A stretch of 64,000 bases of DNA, from assembly GCF_013389665.1 (NCBI RefSeq), contig NZ_CP058316.1:620001-684000 (forward strand), in the 5' to 3' direction. The DNA comes from Microbacterium oleivorans (lineage in GTDB: Bacteria > Actinomycetota > Actinomycetes > Actinomycetales > Microbacteriaceae). Below, in pieces: positions 17,609 to 27,402 of the stretch (its first letter is position 1; every line of letters starts with the position of its first letter). The notes beneath the pieces were generated by a model. That model was not told where the DNA came from. It saw nothing but the letters and a program-made list of their open reading frames with translations, and ran no database searches. The position numbers and the translations under genes are program-made.

Positions 17609-18502
17609 TCAGCCCGCGTTGGCGACGAGCCACGACTCGGCGTTCATGTACGTGCCGTCGATCACGATCTCGAGGTGCAGGTGCGTGCCGAAGGCCCGGC
17701 CGGTGTCGCCGACCTGGCCGAGGAGCTGCCCCGCTGAGACGGTGTCGCCGACCTGGACGGCGCGAGTGCCCCAGTCCATGTGCGCGTACAGGCTCGTGAC
17801 GTTGGTGCCGTTGATGTTGTGGGCGACCTTGACGTAGACGCCCCAGCCCGGACCGCTCTCGCTCGAGGCGACGACGGTGCCGTCGGCGACCGAGTAGATC
17901 GGGGTGCCGCGGTCGGCCATGTAGTCGGTGCCCCGGTGGCCGGCATAGGGGGTGCCGAAGTTGTTGAACGACATCAGCGGGCGCCGCACGAGTCCCGAAC
18001 CGGGAGCCACGAGCGGAACGGACTGGCTGTACGACGCGGTCGAGCTGCTGGCCGAGATGCGGTTGGCCAGAGCCTCGGCGGCGGCCTTGGCAGCGGCCTC
18101 CTCGTCCTTCTTCTTCTGGATCTCCTCAGGCGTGGTCGCCGTGAAGCCGCTGCGATCGAGGGCGGCGGGAGAGGCCTCGGAGGCGACGACGATCGACTGC
18201 GCGTTGTCGGCTGCCACCTGCTGCAGCGTCATCGCGTCCGCCGAGGTCGCGCGGACCGCGGCGAAGGCCGGGATGGCGACGGTGGCCACGAGACCCACGA
18301 CGGCGGCGACAGTGAGGCCGCTGCGGACGGGATGGACCTTCCGACGGCGACGGGCGGCACGGTTCTGGGCGGTCGCGAGTTCTCGGTTCTGCTTCTTCGC
18401 CACCGGGAATCGCAGTCGGGATCGCAGGGCGCTACCGGTGCGGTCGGGATTCGTCGCGTCGACGTCGGGTACGTCCGCCGACGAATCTTTGTGTTCAGCC
18501 AA
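17609..18502 (-). CDS. M23 family peptidoglycan endopeptidase
   Basis: 297 residues. A basic cytoplasmic N-terminus (about 60 residues) precedes one transmembrane or uncleaved signal segment (LTVAAVVGLVATVAIPAFA, about 63-81). A short coiled stretch (EEIQKKKDEEAAAKAAAEAL) leads to the M23 lysostaphin-like domain: GHRGTDYMADRGTPIYSVAD, YAHMDWGT and HLHLEIVI provide the zinc ligands. It should cut peptide cross-links in the cell wall. A 245-bp leader upstream holds an MtrA-like direct repeat. Confidence 0.9.
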   Translation of the reverse strand: MAEHKDSSADVPDVDATNPDRTGSALRSRLRFPVAKKQNRELATAQNRAARRRRKVHPVRSGLTVAAVVGLVATVAIPAFAAVRATSADAMTLQQVAADNAQSIVVASEASPAALDRSGFTATTPEEIQKKKDEEAAAKAAAEALANRISASSSTASYSQSVPLVAPGSGLVRRPLMSFNNFGTPYAGHRGTDYMADRGTPIYSVADGTVVASSESGPGWGVYVKVAHNINGTNVTSLYAHMDWGTRAVQVGDTVSAGQLLGQVGDTGRAFGTHLHLEIVIDGTYMNAESWLVANAG

Positions 18503-18670
18503 ATCAGTCCTCCGGCGCCTCCGCGAGAGTATTCACGCTGGCTCGTCGATACTGCGTGACGAGCACGCGACGTTTCGGGTGTCACCGTGTGGACGACGAG
18601 CCGAAGAGGCAATCCACGCAGCGGTCTCGGGCGGGCTTCTCGCCTGAAGACTTCTCGAGGCTACCGGAAG

Positions 18671-18687
18671 GTAACGAATAAGTCACG
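18671..18687. promoter_or_regulatory. Candidate MtrA-type direct repeat upstream of the M23 peptidase
   Basis: GTAACG-AATAA-GTCACG is two 6-mers spaced by 5, differing at one base, about 170 bases upstream of the peptidase start. MtrA boxes in actinobacteria are GTAACG-like direct repeats and M23 wall peptidases are known MtrA targets. The remaining leader (18503-18670) shows no riboswitch I recognise. Confidence 0.45.
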
Positions 18688-18747
18688 TTAGGGCCATCAT
18701 CCCCACCCGACGCTCAGTGTCGGCGCGACGGATCGCGAGAGGCCGGA

Positions 18748-19446
18748 TCAGTCGCGGCGCGTGAGGAAGATGTGAGATGCCACCTCGACAGGGAGCTCGA
18801 GCCCCTCCTCGAGGCCGTCCATCTGCACGAGGACGTACCCCTCCGAGAACTGGAAGGTTCCTTCGCGACCCGGCACCACACCGGCACCGCGCAGCTGCTG
18901 GAGCAGCTCGGGGTCGACCTGCGCCGGCTCAGCCAGACGTCGGACGGTCCCTTCGATCGGACCACCCGTCTCGTTGAGCAGGCGCACGAGTCCGACGACG
19001 CCGTCGTCGAAGGTGCGCGCCGGCACGTCGCCGAGCTGGTCGAGACCGGGGATCGGGTTGCCGTAAGGAGACTCGGTCGGGTGGCCGAGCAGTTCGATGA
19101 GGCGTCGCTCGACGAGCTCGCTCATCACGTGCTCCCAGCGGCACGCCTCTTCGTGCACGTACGCCCAGTCGAGCCCGATGACGTCGCTGAGCAGGCGCTC
19201 GGCCAGACGGTGCTTGCGCATCACGTCGACCGCCTTCTGGCGCCCGCTGCCGGTCAGCTCGAGCGAGCGATCCTCCGAGACGACGACCAGTCCGTCGCGC
19301 TCCATGCGTCCCACCGTCTGCGACACCGTGGGGCCGGAGTGACCGAGGCGCTCGGAGATACGGGCACGCAGCGGGACGATCGCCTCTTCCTCGAGCTCGA
19401 GGATGGTACGCAGATACATCTCTGTCGTGTCGATGAGATCGGTCAT
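18748..19446 (-). CDS. DtxR/IdeR family metal-dependent regulator
   Basis: 232 residues from ATG 19446 (a GTG sits one codon earlier). The winged helix (SERLGHSGPTVSQTVGRMER) is followed by the DtxR dimer domain. The metal ligands stand at exactly the DtxR positions: Met10, His79, His98, Cys102, Glu105 and His106 (YVHEEACRWEHVMS). A C-terminal SH3-like domain is present. It represses iron or manganese genes when metal-loaded. Divergent from serC across a 124-bp intergenic region that shows no obvious DtxR box. Confidence 0.9.
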   Translation of the reverse strand: MTDLIDTTEMYLRTILELEEEAIVPLRARISERLGHSGPTVSQTVGRMERDGLVVVSEDRSLELTGSGRQKAVDVMRKHRLAERLLSDVIGLDWAYVHEEACRWEHVMSELVERRLIELLGHPTESPYGNPIPGLDQLGDVPARTFDDGVVGLVRLLNETGGPIEGTVRRLAEPAQVDPELLQQLRGAGVVPGREGTFQFSEGYVLVQMDGLEEGLELPVEVASHIFLTRRD

Positions 19447-19561
19447 CACTGCCCTTGTCGTACGCGTGGTCTGGAGGATCCCAGCCTATCCGCTGGACCG
19501 GCCATCGAAGGCTGCCCTCGGCCCCGGCGGGCGGCACGGGCGACGCCGGCCGGGCCCCTAG

Positions 19562-20683
<1,122 letters not shown>

Positions 20684-20703
20684 TCGCAGAGCCCGGAACG
20701 ACG

Positions 20704-20734
20704 GAACGGATGCCGCATCGCGCGGCACCCGTTC
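20704..20734. terminator. Bidirectional hairpin terminator between serC and the DUF3027 gene
   Basis: GAACGGaTGCCGC-atcgc-GCGGCAcCCGTTC is a 13-bp stem with one A.C mismatch, 20 bases after the serC stop and 25 bases beyond the 3' end of the convergent gene. Confidence 0.7.
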
Positions 20735-20759
20735 TTCGTGTCGTCAGCGGATCGCGGGC

Positions 20760-21377
20760 TCAGCGCTCGTTCGGCGCCTCGTCGTGGACCGACTCGTCGT
20801 CGTCGTCCTCGTCGTCCGACTCGTCGTCGTCGTCGTCATCGTCGTCGTCGGAGTCGTCGAGCGCGTCGATGTCGACGCCGTCGACGTCGCCGGCGTGGGT
20901 GACGGCCGTGCTGTCCTCGACGTAGTCCTCGTCGTCGGCGTCCTCGTCGTCCGCATCCTCGTCGTCGGCGAGGTCGTCCTCGTCCTCGTCGAGGTCCGCG
21001 CTCTCGTCCGACTCATCGGCGTCATCGGACTCGTCCTCGTCCGTTGCCGCCTGCGCCGCCTGATACTCGGCGAGCCGCACGGCCCACGGCGTCCAGTCGG
21101 GAGCGAGCAGCGCGCCGACGGCGGGGAGCAGTTCGACCTCGAGCACCGTCGGCTCGGCGTCCTCGACCACGGCGACGCTCACGGTCCACAGCCACCCCGG
21201 GTAGCCGGGGAGGCGATTGGCGAAGCGCAGCGAGACGACGCCGTCGCCCTCGTCGACGTAATCGACGGGCTCGCCGACGGTCGTCGCCGGGGTCACCTCG
21301 GCCAGGGCCGCGCGGGCGAGATCGTGTGCGGTCAGCAGCCGCTCGTCGAGCGGTGCGGACTCAGGCATCGAGGTCAT
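20760..21377 (-). CDS. DUF3027 protein with acidic low-complexity tail
   Basis: 205 residues. The first about 110 match DUF3027 (DERLLTAHDLARAALAEV, LPGYPGWLWTVSVAVV, LEVELLPAVGALLAPDWTPW). The last about 90 are almost only Asp, Glu and Ser, with runs of up to nine Asp. Function unknown; DUF3027 proteins in actinobacteria lie next to a cold-shock-domain gene, as here, where the start overlaps the stop of that gene by 17 bases. The tail could bind basic proteins or be intrinsically disordered. Confidence 0.8.
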   Translation of the reverse strand: MTSMPESAPLDERLLTAHDLARAALAEVTPATTVGEPVDYVDEGDGVVSLRFANRLPGYPGWLWTVSVAVVEDAEPTVLEVELLPAVGALLAPDWTPWAVRLAEYQAAQAATDEDESDDADESDESADLDEDEDDLADDEDADDEDADDEDYVEDSTAVTHAGDVDGVDIDALDDSDDDDDDDDDESDDEDDDDESVHDEAPNER

Positions 21378-21744
21378 CGGCGACCTTGCGCAGCACGGCG
21401 GCGATCTTCTTGCCGTGACCCGAACTGGGGTAGCGACCGCGGCGCAGGTCCGCGCCGATGCCGTCGAGCAGCTTCACGAGGTCCTCGACGATGATGGCCA
21501 TGTCGTCGGCGGGCTTGCGGTTGCGCTTGCTGAGGCTGACGGGGGCTTCGAGCACCCGGACGGCGAGCGCCTGCAGGCCACGCTTGCCATCGGCGACACC
21601 GAACTCGAGACGCGCGCCCGGCTTGAGCGAGGTGGTGCCCGCCGGGAGGGCCGTGGCGTGCAGGAAGACGTCCTGGCCGTCGTCGGAGGAGATGAACCCG
21701 AAGCCCTTCTCCTCGTCGTAGAACCTGACCTTGCCGGTGGGCAT
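21361..21744 (-). CDS. Cold-shock domain protein with C-terminal extension
   Basis: 127 residues. Residues 1-67 are a cold-shock domain with RNP1 KGFGFISSD and RNP2 DVFLHAT; it is more divergent than the classical CspA at 31434. A 60-residue helical extension (ADDMAIIVEDLVKLLDGIG) follows. It should bind single-stranded RNA or DNA. Co-translated with the DUF3027 gene, a pairing usual in actinobacteria. Confidence 0.85.
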   Translation of the reverse strand: MPTGKVRFYDEEKGFGFISSDDGQDVFLHATALPAGTTSLKPGARLEFGVADGKRGLQALAVRVLEAPVSLSKRNRKPADDMAIIVEDLVKLLDGIGADLRRGRYPSSGHGKKIAAVLRKVADDLDA

Positions 21745-21856
21745 GTGCGTACCTCGCTGTGACGGCCCGATTTTCACGGGCAGAACGGAATGCCGGGACG
21801 GTGTGCGCCCCGACATCCAGCCTACGGCACCACCGCGAGCCGCTACGCTGATGCGG

Positions 21857-22132
21857 ATGAGCACCCCGAGCCCGAGCGATGACCTGCCGGTCCGCCGCAT
21901 CGACCGCGTCCTCGCGTTCATGTCGCTGGGTCTGCTGATCCTCGCGATCGTCTGCTTCTTCTCGATCATCATCGGCACCGCCACGGGAATGGAGCAGGCC
22001 GACTTCGCCACCGGCGCATGGCCCACCGTGACGGCCCTGGTGTGGATCGCTCCCCCGATCGCGTTCGCGCTCCTGTTGGCGGTGCTCATCATGACGTTCG
22101 TCCGACGGAGCCGGGCCAACAAGGGACGGTGA
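21857..22132 (+). CDS. Small two-segment membrane protein
   Basis: 91 residues from ATG 21857 (another ATG at 21851). Two hydrophobic segments, about 20-42 (FMSLGLLILAIVCFFSIII) and 60-82 (LVWIAPPIAFALLLAVLIMT), with a basic C-terminus. No family recognised. It ends one base before the start of the helicase-associated gene, so it is probably in that operon. Confidence 0.7.
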   Translation: MSTPSPSDDLPVRRIDRVLAFMSLGLLILAIVCFFSIIIGTATGMEQADFATGAWPTVTALVWIAPPIAFALLLAVLIMTFVRRSRANKGR

Positions 22133-22133
22133 C

Positions 22134-23873
22134 GTGTCTCCCGTCGACGCCCGTGCCCTCGCGAGCTGGCTCGCCGCGGCGGACGACGACGCGCTGATCG
22201 CCCTGCTCCGCGCCCGCAGCGTCTCGCCCGATGCCGCCTGGGCGGATTTCTTCGACGCCGCCGAGGCGCTGCTCGACCCGACGGCGGTGGCCAAGGCCGC
22301 GCCGATCCTTTCGCGCCCGCTCGTCGAGGCCATCGACCGAGCCCTCGCCTCGGACGAGCCGATCGGACCCGGTGACGAGCTCGACCGGCTGGTCGCCCTC
22401 GGCTTCGCCGCGCCGACGGGAGAGCCGTACGCGGGAGTCGCCGCGGTCTGGGCCGACCTGCCCCGCAGCACGGAGGCGGCGCCCGAGAGTACGCAGACGC
22501 CCGACGAGGCGACGCGAGAAGACGACGCGCACTTGGCCGAGCGAGCATTCACGGCACTGTCGTCGCTCGCCGATGTGCTGTCGCTGGCCGCGCCGTCCCC
22601 CCTCGGCCGCACCGGGACCGGCACCCTCGGCGCCGGCGACCGACGCCGGCTGATCGAGGCCGGGGCCGTGGCCGACGCCGAGGCGGCGGACCTCGTCATC
22701 GCGATCGGCGCCGACGCGGAGCTCCTCGCCGCCGTCGACCGCGAGTGGCGGGTGACCCCAGAAGGCAGCGCCTGGCTGCTGCGCGGCACGGTCGAGCGCT
22801 GGAGCACCGCAGCGCATCGGCTCCGTGACGCGCTCCCCGCAGCCTTGCGCACCGACGCCGGCGGATGGATGCCGCTGCGCGACTGGCCCTGTGCGTACCC
22901 ACTCGATCCGGCGTGGCCGGCGCGCGCCGCCCGCCTCGCGGCGCAGTGGCGTCTGTGGGCCATCGTCGACGCGTCGGGGCGACCGGCGTCGTGGGCCGCT
23001 CCCCTGGCCGCCGGCGGCGACGTCGACGACGACGCCCTCCAGCAGCACCTGCCCGGCGAGGTCGATCGCATCTTCCTGCAGAACGACCTCACCGCCATCG
23101 CGCCGGGCCCGCTCCATCCCGCGATCGACGCCCGGCTGCGCCGAGCGGCGCGTCGGGAGTCCCGCGCACAGGCATCCACCTACCGGTTCTCGGCCGAGTC
23201 CATCGGGTCCGCCCTCGCCGCCGGCGAGGACGCGACGTCCCTCGCCGACTTCCTCGCGAGCATCTCCCTCACCGGGCTGCCGCAACCGTTGGCCTACGAG
23301 CTCGAGCGCGCCGCGCGCCGCCACGGCCGGTTGCGCGTCGGGCTCGACGCGACCGGTCGTACCCAGGTGACGGCATCCGAGCCGGGGGCGCTCGATACGC
23401 TCGCAGTCGACCAGGCGCTCCGTCCGCTGGGGCTGGTCGCCGACGGCGACCGACTCGTCAGCCGCAGCTCGGTCGACGCGGTCTTCTGGATGCTGAGCGA
23501 CGCCCGCTATCCGGTCGCCGCGGTCGACGAGCACGGGGCCGTTCGCGCGCTCGACCGTGCCCGCCTCGCAGAGCCCGCCGACGCCTCCCGCCCCTCCGGA
23601 CCCGACCCGCGGCACCGCACGCTCGTCGAACGACTGCGTGCCGCGCACGATGCCGGAGATGCGGATGCCGCGTGGCTGGGACGCGAGCTCGAGCGGGCCG
23701 TCAGGGCCCGCGCGGTCATCGTCGTCAGCGTGCGCCTCCCCGACGGCACGACCCGCGAGTTCGTGCTCGAGGCGACGGGTCTCGGCGGCGGTCGTCTGCG
23801 CGGGCGGGACCGGGCCTCGGACGTGGAGCGGACGCTGCCGGTGTCGAGCATCGTGTCGGCGCGTCTCGCCTGA
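22134..23873 (+). CDS. Helicase-associated protein, partner of XPB helicase
   Basis: 579 residues from GTG 22134. The middle contains DRIFLQNDLTAIAPGPLHPA, the signature of the helicase XPB/Ssl2 N-terminal-type (Helicase_C_3) domain in actinobacterial proteins encoded beside XPB, as at Mycobacterium Rv0862c/Rv0861c. The N-terminal half is Ala/Asp-rich with winged-helix-like pieces. It has no Walker motifs, so it is a partner and not a helicase itself. The XPB gene follows after 73 bases. Confidence 0.8.
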   Translation: MSPVDARALASWLAAADDDALIALLRARSVSPDAAWADFFDAAEALLDPTAVAKAAPILSRPLVEAIDRALASDEPIGPGDELDRLVALGFAAPTGEPYAGVAAVWADLPRSTEAAPESTQTPDEATREDDAHLAERAFTALSSLADVLSLAAPSPLGRTGTGTLGAGDRRRLIEAGAVADAEAADLVIAIGADAELLAAVDREWRVTPEGSAWLLRGTVERWSTAAHRLRDALPAALRTDAGGWMPLRDWPCAYPLDPAWPARAARLAAQWRLWAIVDASGRPASWAAPLAAGGDVDDDALQQHLPGEVDRIFLQNDLTAIAPGPLHPAIDARLRRAARRESRAQASTYRFSAESIGSALAAGEDATSLADFLASISLTGLPQPLAYELERAARRHGRLRVGLDATGRTQVTASEPGALDTLAVDQALRPLGLVADGDRLVSRSSVDAVFWMLSDARYPVAAVDEHGAVRALDRARLAEPADASRPSGPDPRHRTLVERLRAAHDAGDADAAWLGRELERAVRARAVIVVSVRLPDGTTREFVLEATGLGGGRLRGRDRASDVERTLPVSSIVSARLA

Positions 23874-23946
23874 GGGGCCGCCGCGGCGAGCTCCGTCGAC
23901 GTCGGTGCAGATCCGGGACCGTCCGGCACCGGTACGATTGCTCGTT

Positions 23947-25590
23947 ATGGCTGATGGCCCCCTGATCGTCCAGAGCGACCGCACCGTGCTGCTCGAAGTC
24001 GCCCACCCGCACGCCGAAGACGCCCGCCACGAGCTCGCGATCTTCGCCGAGCTCGAGCGCGCTCCCGAACACATCCACACCTACCGCATCACACGGCTGG
24101 GCCTGTGGAACGCCCGGGCGGCCGGCCACGACGCCGAGGACATGCTCGGCACCCTCGACCGCTGGTCGCGCTTCCCGGTGCCGCCGTCGGTGTCGACCGA
24201 CATCCGCGAGACGGTCACCCGCTACGGCCGCCTCGTCATCGAGCGCGACGACGAGGGCACCCTCATCCTCCGTTCGACGGATGCCGCCGTGCTCGCCGAG
24301 GTGACCAAGAACAAGCGCATCCAGCCGCTCCTGCTCGGCCACCCCACGCCCGACACCTTCGTGATCGATGCCTGGGCGCGCGGACAGATCAAGCAGGAGC
24401 TGCTCAAGATCGGCTGGCCCGCCGAGGACCTCGCCGGTTTCACCCCGGGGACGCCGCACGAGATCGAGCTCGACGAGACCGGATGGAGCCTCCGGCCGTA
24501 CCAGCGCAAAGCCGTCGACATCTTCACCGAGGGCGGCTCGGGCGTCGTCGTGCTCCCCTGCGGCGCGGGCAAGACCCTCGTCGGCGCCGCCGCCATGGCC
24601 GACACCAAGACGACGACGCTCATCCTCGTCACGAACACCGTCAGCGCCCGCCAGTGGCGCAACGAGCTGCTCAAGCGCACGAGCCTGACGCCCGAGGAGA
24701 TCGGCGAGTACTCCGGCCAGTCCAAGGAGGTCAAGCCGGTCACCATCGCGACCTATCAGATCCTCACCGCCAAGAGGAAGGGCGAGTACGCCCACCTCGC
24801 CCTCCTCGATGCGCTCGACTGGGGTCTCGTGGTGTACGACGAGGTGCACCTGCTGCCGGCTCCGGTCTTCAAGCTGACCGCCGACCTGCAGGCGCGACGG
24901 CGCCTGGGACTGACCGCGACGCTCGTGCGCGAGGACGGCCGCGAGGGCGACGTGTTCAGCCTCATCGGCCCCAAGCGCTTCGACGCCCCGTGGAAGGAGA
25001 TCGAGGCCCAGGGCTTCATCTCCCCCGCCGTCTGCTACGAGGTCCGCGTCGACCTCCCGGCGTCCGACCGGCTCGAGTACGCGGCATCCGCCGACGACGA
25101 GCGGTATCGCCTCGCCGCCACGGCGCACGCGAAGATCGATGTCGTCCGCGACCTCGTCGCCAAGCACCCCGGAGAGCAGATCCTCGTGATCGGCCAGTAC
25201 CTCGACCAGATCGACGTGCTCGCCGAGGCGCTGGGCGCCCCGAAGATCACCGGCGCGACGCCGGTCGACGAGCGCGAGGAGCTTTACGACGCATTCCGCA
25301 CCGGTGAGGTGCCCGTGCTCATCGTGTCGAAGGTCGCGAACTTCTCGATCGACCTCCCCGACGCCTCGGTGGCGATCCAGGTCTCGGGATCGTTCGGCTC
25401 GCGACAGGAGGAGGCGCAGCGCCTCGGCCGGCTGCTGCGTCCCAAGTCGAACGGGCACACGGCGAGCTTCTACACCCTCATCGCGCGCGACACCGTCGAC
25501 CAGGACTTCGCGCAGAACCGGCAGCGGTTCCTCGCAGAGCAGGGCTACAGCTACACGATCCTCGACGCCGAGACCCTCGCGGCGGCCTGA
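23947..25590 (+). CDS. XPB/ERCC3-type DNA repair helicase
   Basis: 547 residues. Superfamily 2 helicase with Walker A LPCGAGKTLVGAA near 203, DEVH box near 298 (VYDEVHLLPAPVF), the XPB-specific RED motif in LVREDGREGD near 328, and motif VI QRLGRLLRP. The N-terminal damage-recognition domain (SWRF-like region) is present. Bacterial XPB is a 3'-5' DNA helicase, thought to act in repair. ATG 23947 is chosen because upstream frame sequence overlaps the previous gene. Confidence 0.92.
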   Translation: MADGPLIVQSDRTVLLEVAHPHAEDARHELAIFAELERAPEHIHTYRITRLGLWNARAAGHDAEDMLGTLDRWSRFPVPPSVSTDIRETVTRYGRLVIERDDEGTLILRSTDAAVLAEVTKNKRIQPLLLGHPTPDTFVIDAWARGQIKQELLKIGWPAEDLAGFTPGTPHEIELDETGWSLRPYQRKAVDIFTEGGSGVVVLPCGAGKTLVGAAAMADTKTTTLILVTNTVSARQWRNELLKRTSLTPEEIGEYSGQSKEVKPVTIATYQILTAKRKGEYAHLALLDALDWGLVVYDEVHLLPAPVFKLTADLQARRRLGLTATLVREDGREGDVFSLIGPKRFDAPWKEIEAQGFISPAVCYEVRVDLPASDRLEYAASADDERYRLAATAHAKIDVVRDLVAKHPGEQILVIGQYLDQIDVLAEALGAPKITGATPVDEREELYDAFRTGEVPVLIVSKVANFSIDLPDASVAIQVSGSFGSRQEEAQRLGRLLRPKSNGHTASFYTLIARDTVDQDFAQNRQRFLAEQGYSYTILDAETLAAA

Positions 25591-25596
25591 CGGGCG

Positions 25597-26601
25597 CTAC
25601 CTCCGGGTGATGTCGGGCGTCGGCTCTCCCGGGAGCGGCACCGTCGCCGTCGGCGTCGGCATCGGGATCGGCGCCGGCAGGGGCGAACGCGGCAGCGCGT
25701 AGGTCCGCACGATCGGGCGCCGTCGCAGCACCAGCTCGACGGCGAGGCAGTAGCCGCCCAGGAGCAGCACGCTGCTGGCGAAGCTCACCCAGCCCACGTC
25801 GGTGGCCGACGGGTCCGACAGACCGCCCAGTCCGAGCAGGAACGCGAGAAGGTTGTTCACGATGTGGACGGCGATCGCGGCCTCGAGGCCTCCGGTGCGC
25901 CAGGTCAGCCATCCCGCCGCGATGGCGAAGAGCCCGACCGCGGCCTGCCCGACGGGGTCGTACATGTGCCCGACGACGAACAGCGGGACGGGAAGCAGGA
26001 TCGCGAAGAGCGGATGCCGCAGCCACCGGCCGATCGCCTGCATCAGGTATCCGCGGAAGACGTACTCCTCGGCGGTGGCCTGCACCGGCACGACCAGCAG
26101 GACGACCAGCAGGCTGAGCCAGAAGGTGGCGCCCGTGGGCGGCGTGGCCGGAGCCGCGGCCTCGTCACCGGGGAGCAGGGCGGTCACGAGCGTGACGACG
26201 ATCGCCGTGGCCACCGCCAGGGCAGCGCAGACGACCAGCCACCGCCAGCGCAGCCGCCCGTAGACCGCCGAGACGAAGCCGAGCCGGCGGCCGTTGACGA
26301 TGACCGAGGCCAGGAGATACGCCGGCAGCATCAGGGCGATGGTGCCGAGTCCGAACAGCAGCGACATCGGAGACGAGATGTCGAGGGCACCGGCGTCGGC
26401 GAGCATGTCATCGAGCGCACGTGCCGCATCCGGGTTCGCCACGGCGACGAGCACCGCCACCAGAGCGGCGATCAGGATCCCGACGACGTAGAGGACCAGA
26501 CCGAGGCCTCCCACGGCCAGCGGGGTCCACCACCCGCGTCGCCGACGCGCGAAGACGAGCCGATGGAATGCGAGACGGTCGGAATCGATCGGACGCGGCA
26601 T
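25597..26601 (-). CDS. CPBP family intramembrane metalloprotease
   Basis: 334 residues with about eight hydrophobic segments. The CPBP (Abi/CAAX protease) motifs are intact: EEYVFRG near 176, then PLFVVGHMYDP and HIVNNLLAF, giving the glutamates and histidines of the active site. The last 35 residues are Pro-rich. It is convergent with the XPB gene, with only 6 bases between stops. Substrate unknown; such proteases act in bacteriocin immunity or protein maturation. Confidence 0.88.
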   Translation of the reverse strand: MPRPIDSDRLAFHRLVFARRRRGWWTPLAVGGLGLVLYVVGILIAALVAVLVAVANPDAARALDDMLADAGALDISSPMSLLFGLGTIALMLPAYLLASVIVNGRRLGFVSAVYGRLRWRWLVVCAALAVATAIVVTLVTALLPGDEAAAPATPPTGATFWLSLLVVLLVVPVQATAEEYVFRGYLMQAIGRWLRHPLFAILLPVPLFVVGHMYDPVGQAAVGLFAIAAGWLTWRTGGLEAAIAVHIVNNLLAFLLGLGGLSDPSATDVGWVSFASSVLLLGGYCLAVELVLRRRPIVRTYALPRSPLPAPIPMPTPTATVPLPGEPTPDITRR

Positions 26602-26690
26602 GACTCCATCCTGCCCTCGACCTCTACCAGCTCGACGCAGGGCGGCGCGATATCCAGCAAACCGATGGATTCCGGTGCCAGTATGGGGCT

Positions 26691-27383
26691 ATGACAGCAC
26701 CGCGCATCCTCGTCGTGGACGACGAACCGAACATCCGGGACCTGCTGATCACCGGGCTGAAGTTCGCCGGCTACCAGGTCCGCGCCGTCGGCAACGGCGC
26801 CCAGACCATCTCGGCCGTCCTCGAGGAGGAGCCCGATCTCATCGTGCTCGATGTGATGCTGCCCGACATGAACGGCTTCAGCGTCACCAAGCGGCTTCGG
26901 GGCGCCGGCTACACCGCACCGATCCTCTTCCTCACCGCGAAGGACGAGACCGAGGACAAGATCGAAGGCCTCAACGCGGGCGGCGACGACTATGTCACCA
27001 AGCCGTTCAGCCTCGACGAGATCGTCGCGCGCATCCAGGCGATCCTCCGCCGCACCATGCAGGCCGACGAGGAGTCGATCATCCGCTCGGGCGAGCTGAC
27101 GATGGACCAGGACACCCACGACGTGCAGGTCGGCGACGTGTCGATCGACCTCTCTCCCACCGAGTTCAAGCTGCTGCGCTACCTGATGCTCAATCCCAAC
27201 CGGGTGCTCAGCAAGGCGCAGATCCTCGATCACGTCTGGGAGTACGACTTCAACGGCGACGCCGGCATCGTCGAGAGCTACATCTCGTACCTCCGCCGCA
27301 AGATCGACCCGCACTCCTCAGAGCCGCTGATCCAGACCAAGCGCGGCTTCGGCTACATGCTCAAGGCCGACAAGTCGGCCTGA
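26691..27383 (+). CDS. OmpR/PhoB-family response regulator
   Basis: 230 residues. Receiver domain with the acidic pair Asp10/Asp11, phospho-acceptor Asp54 (IVLDVMLPDMNG), TAKD and DDYVTKPF. The C-terminal winged helix carries LSPTEFKLLRYLMLNPNRVL and GFGYML. Paired with the kinase encoded 19 bases downstream. The signal is unknown. Confidence 0.93.
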   Translation: MTAPRILVVDDEPNIRDLLITGLKFAGYQVRAVGNGAQTISAVLEEEPDLIVLDVMLPDMNGFSVTKRLRGAGYTAPILFLTAKDETEDKIEGLNAGGDDYVTKPFSLDEIVARIQAILRRTMQADEESIIRSGELTMDQDTHDVQVGDVSIDLSPTEFKLLRYLMLNPNRVLSKAQILDHVWEYDFNGDAGIVESYISYLRRKIDPHSSEPLIQTKRGFGYMLKADKSA

Positions 27384-27402
27384 CATACCCGGAGACGAAA
27401 GC

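Noticed and set aside
18503..18747. c-di-AMP (ydaO) riboswitch before the M23 peptidase
   Set aside because: Such riboswitches precede wall hydrolase genes in actinobacteria, but the conserved GGGGGACCC and GGGUGAAUC blocks are absent.
20790..21010. CRISPR-like or microsatellite array (GTCGTC repeats)
   Set aside because: The repeats are codons of the acidic DUF3027 tail; no spacers or constant repeat units exist. No CRISPR array was found in the window.
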